Source: a bacterium (candidate division B38) B3_B38
GTDB taxonomy: Bacteria; Acidobacteriota; B3-B38; Guanabaribacteriales; B3-B38
Assembly: GCA_005223145.1 (NCBI GenBank)
Contig: NJBL01000007.1
Span: 1 to 54,439, forward strand
Direction: 5' to 3'
Length of the DNA: 54,439 nucleotides
The first letter of the stretch is position 1, and each line of letters begins with the position of its first letter. The notes beneath the pieces were generated by a model. That model made no database searches. It saw nothing but the letters and a program-made list of their open reading frames with translations, and had not been told where the DNA came from. The translations under genes and the position numbers were made by a program. This document shows, in pieces, positions 45,104-53,767 of the stretch.

Positions 45104-47335
45104 ATGGAAGAGAATCTGGAGAGGGAAGTCGATATCAGAGAGTATTGGCATGTGATAAAGAAGAGGCGATGGACAATATACACTGTGGTCATAATTCTGG
45201 TAATAACCGTAACTATCGGCTCCTTTATTACCAAGCCTACCTACAAGGCGACAGCTACCCTTCAGATCGAAAGGGAGAACCCACGGGTGTTATCATTTGA
45301 GGAGATATTTGCTATCGATGCCTCCCAGCAGGATTTCTATCAGACCCAATATAAGCTTATGCAGAGCCGTTCCCTTGCAAGGAGGGTTATCAAAAAGCTG
45401 AATTTAACCTCCCATCCTGAATTTTCTTCAGCAAGCAAAGTGGGGATTTTAGGGAGGATAAGGAATATATTTCGCAGAGATAAAGGGGAGCAGGCTGAGG
45501 AGCTTGCTGATCCTTACACTAATATCATTAACACCTTTTTAAAAAACCTTGAGGTGGAGCCGATTAGAAACAGCAGGCTGGCTGAAATATCCTTCATAAG
45601 TCATAATCCCCGGCTTTCTGCCGACCTGATCAATGCCGTGGCGGAGGGCTTTATCGAGGTGAACCTGGAGGCGAAGTATTACGCCTCCCGAGAAGCATAC
45701 GATTTCCTGAGCAAGCAGATCGAGGAGCTGAAAAAGGAGATCGCCGTTAAGGAGGAAGAGATGCAGCTCTACGCCGGACAGAAAGGCATTATTGCACTGG
45801 AGGGAGATGAGAATATCATCATAAGCAAGCTGGCTGACCTGAATGCCGAATATACCAGAGCTCAAATGGAAAGGATAGCCAAGGAATCTTACTACAATCA
45901 GATGAAGAACGCCTCCCCCGATTCCATTCCAGAGGTGTTAAGAAATCCTGTGATTCAAGACCTCAAGAGGGAATATGCCAGGCTGGAAAGAGAGTATGCC
46001 CAAAAATCAAAGAGCTTTAAGGCAGATTGGCCGGAAATGGTGAGGCTCAAATCAGAGTTCGACAATACAAAACAGAGACTGGATAAAGAGGTAAACGATA
46101 TAGTAACCAAGGTGAGTAAATCGGCAGAATCGGAGTATGAAGCAGCCCTGGCAAGAGAGAGGGCGTTAAAAGAGATGCTCGATAAGCAGAAAAACGAAGC
46201 AATAGAACTGCACAGAAATTCCATCCTCTATACTACCCTGAAGACCGAGGTGGAAAACAAGCGAAAGCTGCTGGACTCGTTGATGAAACGGGGGGGTGAG
46301 GCGGGTGTCTCGGCAGAGTTAAGAGATTTCGGAACCAGCAATATCAGAATAGTCGACCGGGCAGAGACACCCCAGACCGCCTATCGACCAAGGAAAAAAA
46401 TGAATATCATGTTGAGCATTATTGTCGGGTTGATGCTGGGGACCGGCTTAGCCTTCTTCTTTGAGTACCTGGATAGCTCTTTGAAGAACAAGGAGGATGT
46501 GGAAAGGTATTTGAACCTTCCCACCATTGCAATTATCCCTTCCCTTGATGGATTAAAAACTTCCAAAGCTTACAGATATGGCTACAATTCTTATTACGGG
46601 GATGAGAACTCTGAAAAACTGCCCCAATCTATTGAAAAAATTGCCCAGACCAATCCCATGTCTTCTATCTCCGAATCCTATAGGTCGATGCGCACCTCCC
46701 TCTTGCTATCCTCTCCGGAATCCCCACCTCAAATTGTATTGATTACCAGCAGCCAACCATCCGAGGGAAAAACAGTAACGGCAGTAAACCTTGCTATCAC
46801 CTTAACCCATTTAGATAAAAGGGTTCTATTGCTTGAGGCTGACCTAAGGAAGTCTAAACTTGCCACTATATTCAATATTAATAAAGACCCAGGATTAACT
46901 AATTTTCTTACACAAGACATTGAAGCCGTTACCATAATCAAACGAACGGATATCCCCAATCTATTTGTTACTCCTTCTGGTCAACTACCACCTAATCCAT
47001 CCGAGCTGTTAAGCTCTTCAAAGTTTGATACCCTACTTGAAGCTTGCCGAGGTTCGTTCGATCACATAGTGGTAGATTCCCCTCCATTACTTGCATTTAC
47101 CGATGCCCAGTTGTTGGCTACTAAAGTTGACAGGGTGATATTGGTGGTTAAGGGAGCGGAAACGCCGAGAGAATCGGTTATGCTGGGGAAAGAGAAATTA
47201 AACGATGCCAAAATAGCAGGAGTTGTGCTGAACGATTTAGATATAATTGAACATCATCATTATTACCGTCATTATTACTACTATGGTAAGAAATATCAAG
47301 ATAAAACCAAGCAAGCGGGAAACAGGACTCTGTAA
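45104..47335 (+). CDS. Wzc-like polysaccharide co-polymerase and BY-kinase
   Basis: The product is 743 aa. It has two transmembrane helices (about 26-44 and 432-450) around a long periplasmic coiled coil (about 180-400), and a cytosolic BY-kinase domain. Walker A (SSQPSEGKTVTAVNL, near 550), Walker A' (LLEADLRKSKL) and Walker B (HIVVDSPP) are intact. The tail holds a tyrosine cluster (YYRHYYYYGKKY) for autophosphorylation, mixed with His. It controls chain length together with the exporter. AGAGGAG precedes the ATG. Confidence 0.93.
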   Translation: MEENLEREVDIREYWHVIKKRRWTIYTVVIILVITVTIGSFITKPTYKATATLQIERENPRVLSFEEIFAIDASQQDFYQTQYKLMQSRSLARRVIKKLNLTSHPEFSSASKVGILGRIRNIFRRDKGEQAEELADPYTNIINTFLKNLEVEPIRNSRLAEISFISHNPRLSADLINAVAEGFIEVNLEAKYYASREAYDFLSKQIEELKKEIAVKEEEMQLYAGQKGIIALEGDENIIISKLADLNAEYTRAQMERIAKESYYNQMKNASPDSIPEVLRNPVIQDLKREYARLEREYAQKSKSFKADWPEMVRLKSEFDNTKQRLDKEVNDIVTKVSKSAESEYEAALARERALKEMLDKQKNEAIELHRNSILYTTLKTEVENKRKLLDSLMKRGGEAGVSAELRDFGTSNIRIVDRAETPQTAYRPRKKMNIMLSIIVGLMLGTGLAFFFEYLDSSLKNKEDVERYLNLPTIAIIPSLDGLKTSKAYRYGYNSYYGDENSEKLPQSIEKIAQTNPMSSISESYRSMRTSLLLSSPESPPQIVLITSSQPSEGKTVTAVNLAITLTHLDKRVLLLEADLRKSKLATIFNINKDPGLTNFLTQDIEAVTIIKRTDIPNLFVTPSGQLPPNPSELLSSSKFDTLLEACRGSFDHIVVDSPPLLAFTDAQLLATKVDRVILVVKGAETPRESVMLGKEKLNDAKIAGVVLNDLDIIEHHHYYRHYYYYGKKYQDKTKQAGNRTL

Positions 47336-47439
47336 AAGAGTTCTATATTCATATTTAATCTATCCCCGTTCTGTCTTGTTTAATGAGATTTGTATCTATG
47401 GGAGCAATGAAGGCAACCTAAGATAAATACAGGTAAGAA

Positions 47440-47477
47440 AAGCCCCTTTTTTATTTAAAGCATAAAAAGAGGGGCTT
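47440..47477. terminator. Long hairpin after the Wzc-like gene
   Basis: AAGCCCCTTTTTTAT (from 47440) pairs with ATAAAAAGAGGGGCTT (ending 47477) with a one-base bulge, loop TTAAAGC. No U-tract follows on the plus strand, but the T-rich arm makes it terminator-like. It separates the export genes from the cupin/NusG group. Confidence 0.5.
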
Positions 47478-47507
47478 AGAATCTTCATAACAATTTAGCG
47501 GTTAAGA

Positions 47508-47807
47508 ATGATGGTGGAAAGAAACGACAACCCCTGGGGGCGAGAGATAATCATTACCAGAACCGGGAGAGGACAAGGGCGAATTTTGAAAATTAATAAA
47601 GGGGAAAAGGTAAAAGTTCCCGCTGAAGATGCCCGCCGTATCCTGTTTTTAAACAAAGGGATGGTGGATATAGAGGTAACAACTATTAGGGAAGTCTCCC
47701 ACAAAAAATTAACCGCGGGCGGAGCCTTTAGTTTTGACTACGGAGCAGAGGGAAAGATATCAGCCTTGACCGACAGCGAGGTAATCGAGTTCTCCTATCG
47801 AAGATAG
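47508..47807 (+). CDS. Small cupin-like protein
   Basis: The product is 99 aa and looks like one short beta-barrel: PWGREIIITRTG, GRILKINKGEKVKVP, ARRILFLNKGMVDIEV, and GAFSFDYGAEGKISALTDSEVIEF have the strand-turn order of a cupin of the phosphomannose isomerase C-terminal type. The usual metal-binding His residues are not evident, so it may be a sensor or binding protein. The RBS is weak and ATG 47511 is an alternative start. It lies 78 nt upstream of the NusG paralog. The gene is short but reads cleanly. Confidence 0.55.
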   Translation: MMVERNDNPWGREIIITRTGRGQGRILKINKGEKVKVPAEDARRILFLNKGMVDIEVTTIREVSHKKLTAGGAFSFDYGAEGKISALTDSEVIEFSYRR

Positions 47808-47885
47808 ACCAACTGGAGCAGTATAACTCAGGGGGCTAAAAGAATATTAGTTCTCATATTCGGTTAATTGATTTGAGGTTCTAAT

Positions 47886-48416
47886 ATGAATCCTTATGAA
47901 CAAGAGGGAGATAGTTATCCTAAGTGGTATGCCATCTATACCCGAAGCAGACACGAGTTCAAGGTCAACCATAAATTAACCGGCAAGCAATTTGAGACCT
48001 TTCTGCCCGTAGTTAAATCTCTGCGGCGGTGGAAGGACAGAAAGAAGTATATTGAAAGACCGCTGTTTTCTGGATACCTGTTCCTGCATTGCCAGATGGA
48101 TGATTATAAATACCTGGAGATCCTGAAGACCAGCGGTGTGGTGAGAATCCTGGGGAATAACAAGAGCGAGTTATCCCCCGTTCCGGATGAAGAGATTGAA
48201 TCGATCAGGATATTGACCGAGAATGAGGCGATCATTAACTACCATCCCTATGTGAAAGAGGGGGAGAGCGTGGAGATAGTAAATGGTCCCTTGACTGGTG
48301 CTAAAGGGATTCTGGTACATAGAGAGCTTTATAAATCGACGGTAGTGGTATCGGTCCACCTGCTGGGAAGAAGCATCTCGGTGGAGGTGGACAGCTGCGA
48401 TATTGAGGCCTGCTGA
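47886..48416 (+). CDS. NusG-family specialised antiterminator (RfaH/UpxY/LoaP-like)
   Basis: The product is 176 aa with an N-terminal NGN domain (WYAIYTRSRHEFKVNHKL, ERPLFSGYLFLHC) and a C-terminal KOW domain (YVKEGESVEIVNGPLTGAKG). The NGN domain binds RNA polymerase and lets it pass terminators in long polysaccharide operons. It lies inside the second exopolysaccharide locus, and a strong intrinsic terminator follows 78 nt after its stop, before the sugar transferase. Housekeeping NusG would be near rpl/sec genes, which are absent here. Confidence 0.87.
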   Translation: MNPYEQEGDSYPKWYAIYTRSRHEFKVNHKLTGKQFETFLPVVKSLRRWKDRKKYIERPLFSGYLFLHCQMDDYKYLEILKTSGVVRILGNNKSELSPVPDEEIESIRILTENEAIINYHPYVKEGESVEIVNGPLTGAKGILVHRELYKSTVVVSVHLLGRSISVEVDSCDIEAC

Positions 48417-48423
48417 AGTAATC

Positions 48424-48441
48424 ACCGGGGAGGTTCCCGGT
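48424..48441 (+). promoter_or_regulatory. RNA hairpin between the NusG paralog and the sugar transferase
   Basis: ACCGGG (48424-48429) pairs perfectly with CCCGGT (48436-48441) around GAGGTT. It starts 7 nt after the stop codon and sits about 55 nt before the terminator stem. Some NusG paralogs (LoaP) need a leader hairpin; this is a candidate by position only. Confidence 0.4.
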
Positions 48442-48494
48442 AATCCTATCGGCAGCGGCATAAAGGTCATCAATCTAAAAGTGTGAAAGAAGCT

Positions 48495-48531
48495 CATGTA
48501 GCTGAGAGGGCGGAGCTACATGTATTTTTTT
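48495..48531 (+). terminator. Intrinsic terminator/attenuator overlapping an alternative start codon
   Basis: CATGTAGCT (48495-48503) pairs perfectly with AGCTACATG (48514-48522), loop of ten bases, followed by TATTTTTTT. It lies in front of the sugar transferase gene; an ATG at 48520 is buried in the stem and the functional start is probably 48544. Confidence 0.75.
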
Positions 48532-48543
48532 ATTGAAAATCAA

Positions 48544-49161
48544 ATGTTCATAAAAAGAGTCTTTGATATATTCCTCTCTTTTATTGGTCTGATTTTGTCC
48601 TTCCCCCTCTGGCTTATCCTCTCTTTGATGATATGGTTAGAGGATAGAGGTTCTATCTTCTATACCCAGGAACGGGTAGGCAAAGATGGAAAAGTTTTTA
48701 TTAGCTTTAAGTTCCGTTCCATGGTTCCCAATGCTGAGCAAGGTGTTGGACCGCTTCAGGCAGAAGAGAATGATCCGCGGATTACCAGGGTGGGTAAATT
48801 CCTTAGAGCAGCTGCCATGGATGAGCTTCCCCAGCTGCTCAACATTCTGAAGGGGGACATGAGCTTTGTCGGTCCAAGGGCTCTCCGACCCCTTGAGATA
48901 GAGGTAAGGGAGTCAGCCAGAGGTAATCCCACAGCAAAGATAGACAAGCTGCCAAATTTCAAACTCCGAAGCTCAGTAAGACCAGGTCTTACGGGATTAG
49001 CGCAAATCTATGCTCCTCGGGACGTAACCAGGAAGAATAAATTCAAGTATGACCTCCTTTATATTAAAAACCAGAGCTTCTGGCTTGATATAAAACTCCT
49101 TCTCCTCTCCTTTTGGATAACCTTCAAGAGAAAATGGGAGACTCGAGAGTATAAGATTTAA
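48544..49161 (+). CDS. Bacterial sugar transferase (polyprenyl-phosphate phosphosugar transferase)
   Basis: The product is about 205 aa, the short form with one N-terminal membrane segment (FDIFLSFIGLILSFPLWLIL) and the catalytic domain. Motifs: FYTQERVGKDGK, FKFRSM, FLRAAAMDELPQLLNILKGD, FVGPRALRP, RPGLTGLAQI. It primes synthesis of a second polysaccharide on undecaprenyl phosphate. I chose ATG 48544 since homologs begin at FIKRVFDI and the ATG at 48520 lies in the terminator stem; the RBS is weak at both. It is the second priming enzyme of the window, the other being at 32288-33721. Confidence 0.88.
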   Translation: MFIKRVFDIFLSFIGLILSFPLWLILSLMIWLEDRGSIFYTQERVGKDGKVFISFKFRSMVPNAEQGVGPLQAEENDPRITRVGKFLRAAAMDELPQLLNILKGDMSFVGPRALRPLEIEVRESARGNPTAKIDKLPNFKLRSSVRPGLTGLAQIYAPRDVTRKNKFKYDLLYIKNQSFWLDIKLLLLSFWITFKRKWETREYKI

Positions 49162-49173
49162 GTGGGGTTCACT

Positions 49174-50349
49174 ATGTTCGATGCGATAATTATCGGCTCA
49201 GGCCCAGCCGGGAGCCATGCGGCATATCTGCTGGCAAAGATGCGATATAAGGTTCTTCTGATAGAGGGAAGGAAGACCCCCAAGCAATCCATAAACTGCT
49301 CCGGCATAATAGGTCTGGAGGCATTTCGAGAATTTGACCTCTGGGATGTCCCTGTTTTAAATCGTATTAATAAATTCAAATTTATATCCCCCAGCGGTAA
49401 GCCATTTATATACCAATCCGATTCTGACCTGGCTTTTGTAGTAGACCGTTCTGGCTTTGACTACTATTTGACCAGCAGGGCGATAAGCGCTGGAGCCTCT
49501 TTTCTGGATGAGAGCTGGGTTAGGAAAATCCTGATAGATGAAAACGAGGTAAATGTTTGCATACAATCTAAAGGTCGTAGTTATAAGTTGAGGGCTAAGG
49601 TAGGAGTGATAGCTGCAGGATACAGTTCCCCTCTCGTTGAGATGGTAGGGCTTAAGAGTCCGCTGCGCTTTATTGAGGCAGCTCAGGCAGATGTTTATGG
49701 CTCAGGATTTGACCATACCGATGTGTATTTGGGAAACAGGATTGCCCCCGGCTCCTTTGCCTGGCTTATCCCTTTGGGAAATGAAAGGGGATTAGTGGGG
49801 CTTACAACAGAAAAGAATTCCGTTCAACATCTGCAATTCCTATTGAATAAGTTAAAGGCTGAGAAAAACATTTCCAGAGTAACAAATTTGCAGCACAGCG
49901 TCATTCCCCTGGGTCTTATTCCTAAAGCTTTTACCAGAAGAATCCTTGTTGTGGGAGAAGCAGCCGGGCAGGTGAAAACTACCACCAATGGCGGTATCTA
50001 TTATGGGATGATTGGGGCGGAGATAGCTGCCCAAGTTTTAAAGAAAGCTATTCAAAAGAACCGTTTTGACGAAGAGATTCTACATCAATACGACCAATTG
50101 TGGAGAGCAAAACTTGGTCCAGAAATTCAGCTGGGGCTTAAATTGAGGGAGATGTATTCCCATTTAAGCGATTCCAAGATTGATATGCTGTTCAGCATTG
50201 TTAGCATGGATGGACTCTTGCCCCTCATAAAGAAAAATCTCAATTTTGACTGGCATAAAGGATTAATCTTATCCCTAATTACCAAACCCCTCATCAGGCG
50301 TCTTTTCGGCATCAAGCTTCAAAATGTAGACTGTACACAGGAGAGCTAA
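49174..50349 (+). CDS. FAD-dependent oxidoreductase, geranylgeranyl-reductase family
   Basis: The product is about 391 aa. It opens with the FAD Rossmann motif [18 protein letters not shown], then NCSGIIGLEAF, typical of the geranylgeranyl reductase group, and ends its FAD domain with VVGEAAGQVKTTTNGGIYYGM. The family saturates isoprenoid double bonds in cytosol or at the membrane. In an exopolysaccharide locus it might reduce the polyprenyl carrier, which is inference. ATG 49174 is preferred to GTG 49162, with GTGGGG eight bases upstream. It follows the sugar transferase by 12 nt. Confidence 0.78.
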   Translation: MFDAIIIGSGPAGSHAAYLLAKMRYKVLLIEGRKTPKQSINCSGIIGLEAFREFDLWDVPVLNRINKFKFISPSGKPFIYQSDSDLAFVVDRSGFDYYLTSRAISAGASFLDESWVRKILIDENEVNVCIQSKGRSYKLRAKVGVIAAGYSSPLVEMVGLKSPLRFIEAAQADVYGSGFDHTDVYLGNRIAPGSFAWLIPLGNERGLVGLTTEKNSVQHLQFLLNKLKAEKNISRVTNLQHSVIPLGLIPKAFTRRILVVGEAAGQVKTTTNGGIYYGMIGAEIAAQVLKKAIQKNRFDEEILHQYDQLWRAKLGPEIQLGLKLREMYSHLSDSKIDMLFSIVSMDGLLPLIKKNLNFDWHKGLILSLITKPLIRRLFGIKLQNVDCTQES

Positions 50350-50404
50350 ATTTAAAGCGTTTGAAAAGATACAAAGCACGAAGTTCTAATTTGTTAAATT
50401 AATT

Positions 50405-51829
50405 ATGCTCGACAGAAAAATTAAAACTTGTAATCACATTATTGAAGGTGGAATAATTTTCCTGATACTTTTCAGTCCTTTAGCCTTTGGCTCAGTAGAG
50501 CCCTGGGCCTACTCGATTATTGAAATCTCGGTCATTTTTCTAACCCTGATATGGCTCATTAAAATATGGATGAAGAGCTCAGTCAAAAAAAGAGATGCCA
50601 ACCCATCTACCCGCAGCTTAGATTACCTTAAAACTCCCCTCAACCTGCCTATCCTTATCTTTATAGGATTTATTCTCTTGCAATTAATACCTTTGCCTGA
50701 ACCTGTTCTGAAGGCTGTTTCTCCTAATACTCACGAAATTTATATTAAAAGCCAGAACGCAATAAATCAGATAACTAACGAACGACCTTCAGCAGAAGCA
50801 AACATAGGCCTTAGTTCGCTATCTCTTAATCCCTACGCCACCAAAAATGAGCTGTACAAAATAGTTGCCTATGCTCTGCTCTTTTTCCTTATTATAAACA
50901 ATGTAAATAGCTTCCAGAAAATCAGGAGAATCCTTACTTACATCGTCATATTTGCTTTTTCCTTATCCCTGTTCTCAATTATTCAGAAACTTACCTGGAA
51001 CGGTAAGATATTTTGGTTTAGAGAATTAAGGTATGGTGGAGGTCCTTTTGGTCCTTATGTAAATCACAACCATTACGCCGGCTATATGGAAATGGTAATT
51101 CCCTTGGCAATCGGGCTGATATTTCTCAGTAAAGATATTAATAAAAAACTAATGTTAGGCTTTATGACCATAGTTATGGCGGGGACAGTTTTTATGTCTC
51201 TTTCACGAGCAGGTATGGTCAGCCTGATTTGTTCCCTTGTTTTCCTATCACTGATGCTGTCTCAATCAAAAAATCCTAAACATCGGTTTCCTATTGTCTT
51301 TTTAATAGTTATAAGCCTTCTGCTATTTCTCGCCTATATAGGAATATTATCGGATTCTTTGAACCGGATATTAACCCTAACAGAACCGGATAAACTTCTC
51401 CAGGAGACGCGTCCAAAGGTGTGGAAAGATAGCTTATATTATTTCAAAGACTTTCCCATATTCGGTTCGGGACTGGGCACTTTCCAAAATGTATTCCCCA
51501 AATACAAGTCATTTAGCCAGCAGGTAATCTATTTGTATTCTCATAATGATTATATTCAAGCGTTAACAGAATGTGGTGCTTTAGGATTTGTAATAATTTT
51601 GTGGGGGATTATCGTTTTTTCCGGCTCAATCTTTAGATATATTAAGAAAGACCCTATAACTATTTGTTTAGTCACATCGGTGGTGGCCATAGCAATTCAT
51701 AGCTTTTTCGATTTTAATCTGCACATGCCAGCCAATGCAGTCATTTTATCTATAATAATCAGCTTAATCTTTGCCTGGAATTATGCAAGAGGTGATGACA
51801 AGACCTCCTTTGATAAAAAGCAAATTTAA
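50405..51829 (+). CDS. O-antigen ligase/polymerase-like membrane protein
   Basis: The product is 474 aa with about a dozen transmembrane helices. The Wzy_C (O-antigen ligase) domain shows FGPYVNHNHYAGYMEM, SLSRAGMVSLI and, in the large periplasmic loop, FPIFGSGLGTFQNVFP and YLYSHNDYIQALTECG. These fit WaaL/Wzy-type enzymes that join or polymerise repeat units in the periplasm. Polymerase and ligase cannot be told apart. It is more AT-rich than the upstream half of the window. Confidence 0.87.
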   Translation: MLDRKIKTCNHIIEGGIIFLILFSPLAFGSVEPWAYSIIEISVIFLTLIWLIKIWMKSSVKKRDANPSTRSLDYLKTPLNLPILIFIGFILLQLIPLPEPVLKAVSPNTHEIYIKSQNAINQITNERPSAEANIGLSSLSLNPYATKNELYKIVAYALLFFLIINNVNSFQKIRRILTYIVIFAFSLSLFSIIQKLTWNGKIFWFRELRYGGGPFGPYVNHNHYAGYMEMVIPLAIGLIFLSKDINKKLMLGFMTIVMAGTVFMSLSRAGMVSLICSLVFLSLMLSQSKNPKHRFPIVFLIVISLLLFLAYIGILSDSLNRILTLTEPDKLLQETRPKVWKDSLYYFKDFPIFGSGLGTFQNVFPKYKSFSQQVIYLYSHNDYIQALTECGALGFVIILWGIIVFSGSIFRYIKKDPITICLVTSVVAIAIHSFFDFNLHMPANAVILSIIISLIFAWNYARGDDKTSFDKKQI

Positions 51830-51859
51830 ACTCAATAAACCATAATTTCCCAATTAGAA

Positions 51860-53236
51860 ATGAAAAGAACCCTATCGCAGAAGAAGGTTATTTTTAAAAA
51901 TAGGTTTCATCTCAGTGTAATACTTGCTGCCCTTCTCATAATTTTGGCGCTCTTACTCATTTTTCCATTCAAAAATTTGCTCTCGGCTCTTTATTTTCAA
52001 AGATATAAGGAAATGCAAAGAGATGAAAAGCCGTTGGATAATCAAATAGGGTATCTATACCAAAGCATAAATGTAAATCCGTACAATCCGCAATATTTTG
52101 ATGAACTCGCAAAACTGTTCTTTGTATCCCATGAAACTGAGCTCACTTCTTTAAATTCCGAAGCAGCCTTAAGAGAAGTTAGCCAGCGCTCAAGCTTTAT
52201 CCATCATCCATATTATTCAAAATTATTTAATTTGCCGTCAATATCCTCCAATACGCCAGTTTATGGACTGATGCCCATCTCAGCCCATCTGCAATCAATA
52301 GAGCTCAATCCCTTTAATGCCGATAACTACCTGAAATTAGGACTACTTTTATCAAATATCTTATCAGAGGACCAGATTGATACATTGCTGAAGCAAGCGG
52401 TCAATCTTGAGCCGCAAAACATCTATATCCATTACGCCATAGGAAATCGCCATTTATGGAGTCAAGAAATAAAGGAAGCTCTTGATGAATTTAAGCAAGT
52501 ATTAGAAATTGCCGCAAAACAAAGGACTCACACATTCATAGACATATACTTGCCAAAGATAATGAGCCAATCATTTCTACTGATAAACGATGTGGAGCTT
52601 ATAAAAGAAATCATTCCCCATTACTACTATTGCTATTTGAGATTTGCCCAATTTTTGGCTGAGAAAAAGATGCCCATTGATGCAAAAGAATACTTCTATA
52701 AAGCATACGAAATAGCCCCAAAAGACAAAAAGCAAGGGATACTACTAAGCCTCGCCCGGCAATTAGCGAGATTTAAAGAGTGGAATGAACTGATAAAAAT
52801 AGTCCACACATACGAAGGTATAAAGACCGATAATAAGAACTCTTCTCGGTTTAATATCCTGCTCATCCAGGCCTGTTACAACCAGGGAGAGTACGAGAAG
52901 ACTATTCGAACTGCCGATAATGCTCTGTTGCTTCAACCCTCAAATTCAAGCTTATACTATTACCAGGGGCTATCCTACTCCAGACTCTCACAATATATGA
53001 AAGCCATCCACGCCTTTGAAAAAGCCGTTGCATACGCACCCCATAACCCATATATGCACATAAGCTTAGCCAACGCCTACCAGTCCACCGGAGAAATGCA
53101 AAAAGCTCTTGATGAGTGGCAAGATGTCTTAAGCATCAGCTCAGCAGATAAAAGATATGAGAATCTTACCAATCAAGCAATTAATCAAATTATTAAAATT
53201 AAAAGCGAACTTTCAAGGTCAAAAAGAAGAAATTAA
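51860..53236 (+). CDS. Membrane-anchored TPR protein of the exopolysaccharide locus
   Basis: The product is 458 aa. One transmembrane helix near the start (about 18-38, VILAALLIILALLLIFPF) leads into a periplasmic region of TPR-like helices; the last two repeats (YYQGLSYSRLSQYMKAIHAFEKAVAYAP, then an adjacent copy) are clear while earlier ones are diverged. It directly follows the O-antigen-ligase-like gene (30 nt). Such TPR partners are common beside polymerases and may help assembly, but no function is known for this one. Confidence 0.72.
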   Translation: MKRTLSQKKVIFKNRFHLSVILAALLIILALLLIFPFKNLLSALYFQRYKEMQRDEKPLDNQIGYLYQSINVNPYNPQYFDELAKLFFVSHETELTSLNSEAALREVSQRSSFIHHPYYSKLFNLPSISSNTPVYGLMPISAHLQSIELNPFNADNYLKLGLLLSNILSEDQIDTLLKQAVNLEPQNIYIHYAIGNRHLWSQEIKEALDEFKQVLEIAAKQRTHTFIDIYLPKIMSQSFLLINDVELIKEIIPHYYYCYLRFAQFLAEKKMPIDAKEYFYKAYEIAPKDKKQGILLSLARQLARFKEWNELIKIVHTYEGIKTDNKNSSRFNILLIQACYNQGEYEKTIRTADNALLLQPSNSSLYYYQGLSYSRLSQYMKAIHAFEKAVAYAPHNPYMHISLANAYQSTGEMQKALDEWQDVLSISSADKRYENLTNQAINQIIKIKSELSRSKRRN

Positions 53237-53262
53237 AAAAGTAATTCCAAGGAGATCTTTAA

Positions 53263-53754
53263 ATGTCATTTTGGGAAAATAAGAAAGTTTTGGTAACAGG
53301 GGGAGCCGGTTTTATAGGTTCTCATCTGGTCGAATTCTTAGCCGAAGGAAGAGCCATAGTTACCGTGGCAGATAATCTAGAAAGGGGTAAATTTGAAAAT
53401 TTAAAAAATGTGGAAAAAGATATCAATTTTATGAAAATTGATTTGAGAAATCTTGATAATTGTAAGAAAACTTGCAAGGGGCAAGAAGTAATTTTTAATC
53501 TGGCGGCGAAGGTTACCGGAATAGAATACAACAGAACTCACCAGAAAGAGATGTTTGAAAATAACTTATTGCTTCAAACTTACCCAATGAAGGCAGCCTA
53601 TGAGATGGGAGTTCAAAGATTTTGCCAGGTAAGCACCGCTTGTATTTATCCTCATGATGCTATTGTTCCAACTCCGGAAAGTGAAGGCACCCGAGACCAA
53701 CCCGAGCCAACCAATATAGGGTATGGATGGGCAAAAAGGATGGGCGAAAGATAG
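53263..53754 (+). pseudogene. NAD-dependent epimerase/dehydratase, C-terminally truncated
   Basis: The frame has the full N-terminal half of an extended SDR: VLVTGGAGFIGSHLVEFL, AVTGIEYNRTHQKEMFENN, VSTACIYP and the catalytic-site GYGWAKRMGE. It stops at residue 163, right after YxxxK, where family members run to about 320. The substrate-binding half is missing and the next gene starts 14 nt later. It is probably inactive. AAGGAG precedes the ATG. The closest style is GDP-mannose 3,5-epimerase-like enzymes. Confidence 0.8.
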
Positions 53755-53767
53755 GAGTAAGATAGAG

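Noticed and set aside
47808-48543. An ops/JUMPStart element for the NusG paralog
   Set aside because: No GGCGGTAGC-type sequence is present; only loosely similar GC-rich stretches were seen.
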